Of a stretch of 6,372 bases of DNA, positions 1-4,788 are shown in pieces; within the stretch, counting starts at the first letter, position 1, and each line of letters begins with the position of its first letter. The notes under the pieces were generated by a model. The model made no database searches, was not told where the DNA came from, and was given only the letters and a program-made list of their open reading frames with translations. The translations under genes and the position numbers were made by a program. This DNA comes from Candidatus Aerophobota bacterium (GTDB taxonomy: Bacteria; Aerophobota; Aerophobia; Aerophobales; JAGHCO01): assembly GCA_021160405.1 (NCBI GenBank), contig JAGHCO010000085.1, forward strand, positions 1 through 6,372. The letters are read 5' to 3'.

Positions 1-711
1 GCAATCTGTCACCACACGAGTCGTAGTGTATGCGGAAGAAATTTCGCAAAGAGTTATTTTGGTGGTCAGGATGTTGAGCCAGTGATGGAGGTTTACTCAC
101 AGTGGGGTTCTTCAGAAGAATACGCAAGTTCTCGGCCCACTATTGAGGGTCGCCATCCAGATCCAGGGCACTACTACCGGTATGCCTTAAAACATGGTTT
201 CCGTCTAGGCGTGATAGGTGGTTCAGATAACCATTGTACGGTTCCGGGTGGCACTGTTCCTATGATTCATCCCCACCGGGGTGGCAAACAGATCTTTCCT
301 TATACTGGGGGAGTAGCGGCAATATATGCTCGTGAGCTAACGCGTCAAAGTCTGTTTGAAGCATTACGAGCCAGACGCTGTTATGCTACAAGTTTTGAAA
401 AGATTCTGGTTTGGGTAGAAGCAGAAGGAGAACCAATGGGTTCTGAAATTGAAGCTACTTCAGTGGAGATTGATATCTTAGTTTCCTGTACTCACGGGCC
501 CTTAATTGAGGTAGTAGTGATAAAGAATGGCGAAGTAACCGCCCGTTTTGGTGATTTTGGAGAAGATCGGGGTTTTGATACTCAACGAAAGACATTTCAC
601 TTAACCTGGCATGATGAGAGTTTTTCAAAAGAAAGTTGCTATTATGTGCGTGCTACGCAATTTGATGGAGATATGGCCTGGTCAAGCTTAATCTGGATTC
701 GACCTAAATAA
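1..711 (+). CDS. DUF3604 / PHP-like metallohydrolase, 3' part (5' end outside window)
   Basis: The frame is open from base 1 to the TAA at 709-711, giving 236 visible residues. GTG 82 and ATG 85 are internal codons, because the same frame upstream encodes family-like sequence (ICHHTSRSVCGRNF). The family is DUF3604, related to PHP-type metal-dependent phosphoesterases and CehA/McbA-like hydrolases. Visible support: His4-His5, the block VMEVYSQWGSSEEY (28-41), and VIGGSDNHCTVPG, in which Asp76-x-His78 is the usual PHP metal-binding pair. Next come AIYARELTRQSLFEALRARRCYA, the family's conserved helix (quoted across residues about 108-130), and then a small beta-sandwich tail from about residue 134 ending in YYVRATQFDGDMAWSSLIW. 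The substrate cannot be read from sequence, and the N-terminal metal ligands lie off the window. The next gene starts 15 bases downstream in the same frame, so co-transcription is likely. Arginine codons are nearly all CGN (15 of 17), unlike the following genes. The family call is firm; the reaction is unknown. Confidence 0.88.
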   Translation, partial: AICHHTSRSVCGRNFAKSYFGGQDVEPVMEVYSQWGSSEEYASSRPTIEGRHPDPGHYYRYALKHGFRLGVIGGSDNHCTVPGGTVPMIHPHRGGKQIFPYTGGVAAIYARELTRQSLFEALRARRCYATSFEKILVWVEAEGEPMGSEIEATSVEIDILVSCTHGPLIEVVVIKNGEVTARFGDFGEDRGFDTQRKTFHLTWHDESFSKESCYYVRATQFDGDMAWSSLIWIRPK

Positions 712-723
712 GCTGTGTAGCTT
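710..723 (+). other. Small hairpin overlapping the stop codon and facing the next start
   Basis: AAGCT (710-714) and AGCTT (719-723) form a perfect 5-bp inverted repeat around a GTGT loop. It overlaps the last two bases of the DUF3604 stop codon and ends three bases before the ATG at 727. It fills the place where a Shine-Dalgarno would be, and none is visible. It might affect translational coupling between the two genes, or be chance, since the stem is short. Confidence 0.3.
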
Positions 724-726
724 CAT

Positions 727-1845
727 ATGACTAAACGAGAAAAAAACTTAAGTATATTTGCAAAAAATGGTAGAGCGAAAGTTCTATTTCAACCGCGAAT
801 TGAGTGGTGGTACCAATGGCATAAAGCTCGCGGTACTCTTCCTCCGAGATACCAAAAGATGAGTTTAATGGAATTCTTTGATGATTTAGATGTATCTATC
901 AGGTATTACGCTTACCACACGGGTATGCCTTCCGAACTGGGAATAGAATACACAAAAAAGATAAAGATAAAAGAAAAAATAAAAGGAAAAGAAAAGGTTT
1001 TAATCATTGATACTCCCGAGGGACAGTTGATTCGTAAGCTAAGACAATCTTCTGATGGTGGATGGCGCACAATACAATTTCCTATTAAAAATACCGAAGA
1101 TATGAAAAAGGCAGAATATCTTTTTAAAAATAGGCATCTGATTTTCATAAAAGAGAATTTTGAAAGAGGTAGTAAATTTGTTGGTAATAGAGGTGAGCCA
1201 CAGTGTTTCTTTCCTCATTCCCCGTATCAGAGTCTTGCTTTGGAATGGATGGGAACGGAGAATCTGGTATATGCTTTAGCTGACATACCAGAAAAAGTTG
1301 AAAGAGTTATGAGGGCGATTGATGAGTCTTATGATTGTTTCACCCAGGATATTATTTCCTACGGGAAAGTAAAAATAATGAATTTTGGAGAAAATATAGA
1401 TGCAAATATAGTTTCTCCTCGTTACTTTGAAAAGTATTGTCTTCCTTTTTACGAGAAAAGGTCCGGGCAGTTACGAAAGCAGGGTATATATACCCATATT
1501 CATATTGATGGGAGTTTTAGGTCTTTGCTTAAGTATCTTAAGGATTTACCTTTTGATGGCCTGGAGGCTCTTACTCCACTCCCCCAGGGAGATGTTACTA
1601 TAGAGGAGATAAAGCAAATAATAGGAGATAAAATACTTTTGGATGGTATCCCAGCTATAATGTTTCTTCCTAATTATCCGCTGGATGAATTTAAAGATTT
1701 TGTGAAAAGAGTAATAGAACTTTTCTACGGGAGGCTTATTCTCGGGGCTTCTGATGAAGTGCCTCCGCCCGCAGATATAGAACGGGTAAGATATGTTTCA
1801 GAATACTGCCAGGATCTTGAAAATATGAATTCTAATAAATCTTGA
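727..1845 (+). CDS. Uroporphyrinogen decarboxylase-family protein (URO-D/MtaA-like)
   Basis: This 372-residue cytoplasmic protein has the length and layout of URO-D-superfamily TIM barrels, which include true URO-D and the MtaA/CmuA cobalamin or coenzyme M methyltransferases. Supporting blocks are VLFQPRIEWWYQW (19-31), MSLMEFFDDLDVSIRYY (45-61), IMNFGENIDANIVSPRYFEKY (217-237 in two overlapping parts), YTHIHIDGSFRSLLKYL (255-271), FDGLEALTPLPQGD (276-289) and LILGASDEVPPPADIERV (337-354). It lacks the RQAGR-type N-terminal motif of heme-pathway URO-D, so I do not call it hemE. Methyltransferase members carry a zinc site of the form His-x-Cys plus a later Cys. Here the equivalent places read His257-x-His259 and Gly-Ala-Ser-Asp (340-343), so the site is changed. 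A Lys-rich loop (77-91) comes from an A-rich tract. ATG 727 is the first possible start after the in-frame TAG at 718-720; no clear Shine-Dalgarno precedes it. It sits between the DUF3604 gene and the toroid protein, probably in one operon. The substrate is unknown. Confidence 0.85.
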   Translation: MTKREKNLSIFAKNGRAKVLFQPRIEWWYQWHKARGTLPPRYQKMSLMEFFDDLDVSIRYYAYHTGMPSELGIEYTKKIKIKEKIKGKEKVLIIDTPEGQLIRKLRQSSDGGWRTIQFPIKNTEDMKKAEYLFKNRHLIFIKENFERGSKFVGNRGEPQCFFPHSPYQSLALEWMGTENLVYALADIPEKVERVMRAIDESYDCFTQDIISYGKVKIMNFGENIDANIVSPRYFEKYCLPFYEKRSGQLRKQGIYTHIHIDGSFRSLLKYLKDLPFDGLEALTPLPQGDVTIEEIKQIIGDKILLDGIPAIMFLPNYPLDEFKDFVKRVIELFYGRLILGASDEVPPPADIERVRYVSEYCQDLENMNSNKS

Positions 1846-1902
1846 GACTATAGATAATTAGTGAGAACAGAAGTGTAAAATATAGCAATTTCGATATTTG
1901 AA

Positions 1903-1910
1903 AGAGGAGG
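1903..1910 (+). promoter_or_regulatory. Strong ribosome binding site for the 731-residue protein
   Basis: AGAGGAGG ends six bases before ATG 1917. It is a near-perfect Shine-Dalgarno at good spacing and fixes the start of the downstream gene. It contrasts with the URO-D-like gene, which has none. The rest of the 71-base gap (1846-1916) is AT-rich. A TAAAAT at 1876-1881 could be a -10 element, but I found no -35 at proper spacing, so I do not call a promoter. Confidence 0.85.
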
Positions 1911-1916
1911 ATATCT

Positions 1917-4112
1917 ATGGAAAATGGAGGGAGAAAGGATTTCTTGCCGTCTACTGACTTATCAGAGTTCTTAAAGACTGAAAAACTAGGAGAATCGTGG
2001 TACGTCTTATCAAATGAAGATGTTTCTGTCTTGGTGGATACCGTAAAACCAAGGATTTTTATGGTGTATGTTCACGGACAATTCGGGACTTTACAACAAT
2101 TGATCTATCATCCCAATGGATATGAAAGAGAAATGGGTATGTGGGGAATTGTCCCTACTTATTATGTGGATGGGGAAAAGTTTTTCCCATTTCTTCATGT
2201 TAAGCATGTTAAAGGAATATATCTTGATAATCCTCCAGAAAAAGTAGTTTTTGATAGGAGACAGAATAGAATAAAAATGGTGGGAGTAAAATGTTTTAGT
2301 GAGGAAAAGAGAAAGTTGGGTAATATTACTATGGAGATATTACTTAATAACAATAAAATTAAGCTAGTGGTAGATTACCCGAAAGAAGCGGAAAGAACTG
2401 AAGTATCCAGCGTCTGGTATCCATTATATAACAAGTACCGTCAGAATGATATTTCGGAATGGAGAGACATTGAATACTTTCAAGAAGGATTTATGGGTCA
2501 CTACGAGCCATATTTTGAAAAAATGGTGGACAAGAATATAAATCTCTTTGATAAATACGGAAGAGTTCCTCAGATAAGAATATCCTCATTTGGTAAGTCC
2601 TGCTATTTAAAATCAGGAACTGATCCACATAGAGGTAATGTCTTTAATCTTCAAATACTGATAAAAGGGGATAATAAAAGAGATAAAGTGATCTTTGAAT
2701 TCCTGCCAAATCCTATTAGCATTAGAGTAAATCCACTGATAACCGCGGGCAAATCAGAAAGAGTGGAAATCTATTCTAAAGAGAAACCAAAAGTCTATTT
2801 AGATGAGCAAGTTATCTCCGTGACTAAGGAAAAAGAAGGAGTCTATAAGACGAAGATAATAGCTCGTAAAGGGAAACATATACTATTTGTTCGCACTACT
2901 CAAGGTGTTTCTTGTCGCAAGTTTTATGCTGTAGGAGAAGTAGAACCATCTCTCGTAAAAATGGGAAAAACAGCAGTCAAATTACCCTGGAAAACTATGT
3001 CTTTAAACAATATTGTTCCCTCTATGTATACATTAGATTCTTTGGAACCCAGGCTTAGGATAGGAGTCTCTTTTATTCATGCTTACCGAATTATTCCGGT
3101 AATTATTACGACAGCGCTAATTTCCAAGGATAAAAGCTATGTTAATAGAGCATTTGAGTGCGTAGAGGCAGTAGTCAAGAAATCGCATCAATTTGATAAT
3201 GGCGATTTGCTCACGCCTATTGGTTGGGACAGTGAAGGCAAACCGGCATTAACTAATGCATCAAGACCCTCAGACTTAGGTATTATAATCAGAGCATTAC
3301 TTTATACTTATTATGGGTTACGATATTTTAAGGATAATAGAGCTAAAAAGTGTCTTGATTATGCTTCAAGGTATGCTCATACTCTTTTAAGAATGCAGAA
3401 TTCTGACGGAGGATTTAATTGTCGAAATACATATCCTGATTTAAAAGGAGTTCCAAAAGCTGAGGGACGAGGAACAGTGAATAACTGGATAATCCAGGTT
3501 TGGGAATTAGCGAATATTTACGAGGGGGTCAATTCTGTAAGAGCAAATGAATTAAAGCAAATGTGCATCAGGTATATTGACTGGTATTTTTTTAAGAGAA
3601 AACCAAACGCTCTTCGTGTTTGTGGAAGCGGAGAGAATGCTCCAAATCATACGGATGCATTAGCCAATTTATCCGCTTTTGCTTTAGTAAAGTATTTAAG
3701 CTCGGGAGAAGAGATCTATAAACAATATGCTGAACAGGCCTTTAAAATGGCAGCCTTTACTTGTATGCATTTTATTGACCAACCTGAGCATAGCTTTTTC
3801 CCTGCCTTGTACAAGTTAGGGCAGTTTTATAACCAGCCAGATGGAGTGTTAAGTTACGGAGGAATGCACGATTTAGAAATAATCGAAGCAGGATTATTCC
3901 TTAAAAAATATCTTAATTTTGATTTTGGTGAGTATGTAGCCAGCTATAATTTTGGTGATAGATTAGCGGCTTATATTAAAGATAATGGAGCTATCTACGG
4001 ATTTGTAGCTAAGGCACCTAATTATTACTACCGCCGCGAAGATGCTGCAGAGACCTTAGATTATGGTGGGGTAGGGATTTACGGGTATTATTATGTGACA
4101 AGAAAAAGATAG
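1917..4112 (+). CDS. Unrecognised 731-residue protein: beta-rich N-terminal half plus predicted alpha/alpha-toroid
   Basis: I do not recognise a named family. Residues 1-265 are rich in short beta-type segments and aromatics (SWYVLSNEDVSVLVD, VSSVWYPLYNKYRQ), consistent with a beta-sandwich of the kind found before catalytic toroids. Residues about 266-342 look like a small Ig-like domain (INPLI-type start, KVYLDEQVISV, GKHILFVRT). From about 365 to the end, alternating amphipathic helices with toroid-style turns appear: LLRMQNSDGGFNCRN (490-504), GTVNNWIIQVWELANIY (519-535), NHTDALANLSAFALVKYL (577-594) and YGGMHDLEIIEAGLFLKKYL (647-666). QNxDGGF turns of this sort are common in (alpha/alpha)6 toroids, including glycoside hydrolases, polysaccharide lyases and sugar epimerases. 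There is no signal peptide or membrane segment; the N-terminus is charged, so it is probably cytoplasmic. The strong Shine-Dalgarno at 1903-1910 fixes the start. About three quarters of arginines use AGA/AGG. A role in processing an imported glycan or glycoside is inference; catalytic residues cannot be assigned. Confidence 0.8.
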   Translation: MENGGRKDFLPSTDLSEFLKTEKLGESWYVLSNEDVSVLVDTVKPRIFMVYVHGQFGTLQQLIYHPNGYEREMGMWGIVPTYYVDGEKFFPFLHVKHVKGIYLDNPPEKVVFDRRQNRIKMVGVKCFSEEKRKLGNITMEILLNNNKIKLVVDYPKEAERTEVSSVWYPLYNKYRQNDISEWRDIEYFQEGFMGHYEPYFEKMVDKNINLFDKYGRVPQIRISSFGKSCYLKSGTDPHRGNVFNLQILIKGDNKRDKVIFEFLPNPISIRVNPLITAGKSERVEIYSKEKPKVYLDEQVISVTKEKEGVYKTKIIARKGKHILFVRTTQGVSCRKFYAVGEVEPSLVKMGKTAVKLPWKTMSLNNIVPSMYTLDSLEPRLRIGVSFIHAYRIIPVIITTALISKDKSYVNRAFECVEAVVKKSHQFDNGDLLTPIGWDSEGKPALTNASRPSDLGIIIRALLYTYYGLRYFKDNRAKKCLDYASRYAHTLLRMQNSDGGFNCRNTYPDLKGVPKAEGRGTVNNWIIQVWELANIYEGVNSVRANELKQMCIRYIDWYFFKRKPNALRVCGSGENAPNHTDALANLSAFALVKYLSSGEEIYKQYAEQAFKMAAFTCMHFIDQPEHSFFPALYKLGQFYNQPDGVLSYGGMHDLEIIEAGLFLKKYLNFDFGEYVASYNFGDRLAAYIKDNGAIYGFVAKAPNYYYRREDAAETLDYGGVGIYGYYYVTRKR

Positions 4113-4127
4113 TTTTTAGTGTGGACG

Positions 4128-4149
4128 TTCTCTTTTGGTGATGAGAGAA
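4128..4149 (+). terminator. Weak stem-loop downstream of the toroid-protein gene, possible terminator
   Basis: TTCTCT (4128-4133) and AGAGAA (4144-4149) can pair across a 10-base loop, 16 bases after the stop codon. An outer helix TAGTG/CACTA (4117-4121 with 4166-4170) could enclose it. No T-run follows, so it is not a typical intrinsic terminator. It could instead be a subterminal structure of the decayed insertion element. Confidence 0.2.
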
Positions 4150-4311
4150 TAGACTGTTCACCCCCCACTACCTCTTAAGTCATTTAAAATGTAACTTTCC
4201 TTCTCTACATGAGACATTTGTTTTTTAAAGGGGGAAATTTTACCTCTCTCATTTTTCTCCTTCATAAACTTCGAAAAACTTATGAATCTTTTCATTGATA
4301 ACTGCGCAGGA

Positions 4312-4508
4312 TTAGCAAAGCTGGTGAATATCATAAAGATCATCTCAAGAAATGAGATCTTTCCTGAATTTCCGGGTTTTGTCAGAAGATGCTGAGTGGA
4401 AAACTCTGGACTGATGGATATTTTGTCAGAGCTGCGGGAGGCAGAGTGACGGTAGGGGAGATTCAAAGGTATGTGAGATATCAGAAAAAAGAGAAAATAG
4501 GCGAATAG
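4312..4508 (+). pseudogene. tnpA: IS200/IS605-family Y1 transposase remnant (tnpA C-terminus, frameshifted)
   Basis: TnpA proteins of this family are small HUH/Y1 transposases that move single-stranded DNA. Two adjoining frames together resemble their C-terminal half. The first (4312-4383) reads LAKLVNIIKIISRNEIFPEFP, matching the usual helix after the HUH motif (residues given over two overlapping blocks). It meets a TGA at 4393-4395. The second frame (4386-4508) continues with SGKLWTDGYFVRAAGG and then VGEIQRYVRYQ, ending at TAG 4506-4508. The GYFV block and the terminal RYxxxQ are the family's signature; the Tyr at 4470-4472 matches the position of the catalytic tyrosine. The break, a shift of one or two bases between about 4378 and 4390, separates the halves. 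The N-terminal half with the HUH motif is not recognisable in any forward frame upstream, so the copy is truncated as well as frameshifted and cannot encode an active enzyme. No TnpB or accessory gene is present. Confidence 0.72.
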
Positions 4509-4554
4509 TTAAATCTTTTCAAAGAAATAGATCAGTGAGAGATTTTGGAAAGCC

Positions 4555-4571
4555 CCACCCCTTGTGGGTGG
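4555..4571. mobile_element. GC-rich hairpin, probable right-end structure of the decayed IS200/IS605 element
   Basis: CCACCC (4555-4560) and GGGTGG (4566-4571) form a perfect 6-bp stem around a CTTGT loop, 46 bases after the transposase remnant's stop codon, in otherwise AT-rich DNA. IS200/IS605 elements end in subterminal imperfect palindromes recognised by TnpA, and the right one normally lies shortly after the gene. The position fits. No T-run follows on either strand, which argues against a terminator. The exact element end cannot be set without an intact relative. Confidence 0.5.
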
Positions 4572-4719
4572 AGAGAATGTGACTTATAAGAGCGATCATA
4601 TAAAGATAGAAAGTATAATGATTGGTATTTTACTAACCTCTGCTATCCTAATTCAGATATAGAAACCATTAGAGGAAAATTTTTTTCACTTCTTCGATAA
4701 TTTCCATTAAATTCTTTTT

Positions 4720-4752
4720 TGGGAGAAGGAAATTTATTTATTCCTTCTCCCA
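4720..4752 (-). terminator. 12-bp perfect stem-loop after the solute-binding-protein gene, putative terminator
   Basis: GGGAGAAGGAA (4721-4731) pairs perfectly with TTCCTTCTCCC (4741-4751), and T4720/A4752 adds a twelfth pair; the loop has nine bases. It lies 36 bases beyond the - strand stop codon, between convergent genes, where a terminator is expected. However, the T-run (4715-4720) lies on the + strand before the stem, so the - strand transcript would carry an A-run after it rather than a U-run. It may still end or stabilise the 3' end of the transcript. Confidence 0.45.
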
Positions 4753-4788
4753 TTGAATTTACTCTTACCCTAAATTTATATCCTCACC

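Larger units (their letters stand above)
4113..4788. other. Convergent intergenic region with mobile-element debris
   Basis: These 676 bases lie between two genes that point towards each other. Positions 4113-4311 are AT-rich with no gene I can support. Positions 4312-4508 hold a decayed transposase fragment, 4555-4571 a GC-rich hairpin and 4720-4752 a long perfect hairpin. Positions 4579-4719 are AT-rich and I see nothing coding there. A 102-codon reverse-strand frame (4158-4466) runs antisense through the transposase fragment, has no recognisable sequence and is not called. Confidence 0.75.

Noticed and set aside
82..87. GTG 82 or ATG 85 as the start of the first gene
   Set aside because: The frame stays open to base 1 and encodes plausible family sequence with paired histidines, so the gene begins outside the window.
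912..1148. Reverse-strand frame of 78 codons within the URO-D-like gene
   Set aside because: It is a shadow of the A-rich Lys tract, giving a Phe/Ile-rich product that mimics a membrane protein. The + strand gene is clearly real.
727..1845. Heme-pathway uroporphyrinogen decarboxylase (hemE)
   Set aside because: The N-terminal RQAGR-type substrate-binding motif of true URO-D is absent and no heme genes are nearby.
4158..4466. Reverse-strand frame of 102 codons
   Set aside because: It is antisense to the transposase remnant, which shows family signatures on the + strand. Its product is low in recognisable features and has no ribosome binding site I can identify.
4113..4788. CRISPR array, tRNA or riboswitch in the intergenic region
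   Set aside because: There is no regularly spaced repeat, no cloverleaf pattern and no motif of a known riboswitch; the structures present are isolated hairpins.
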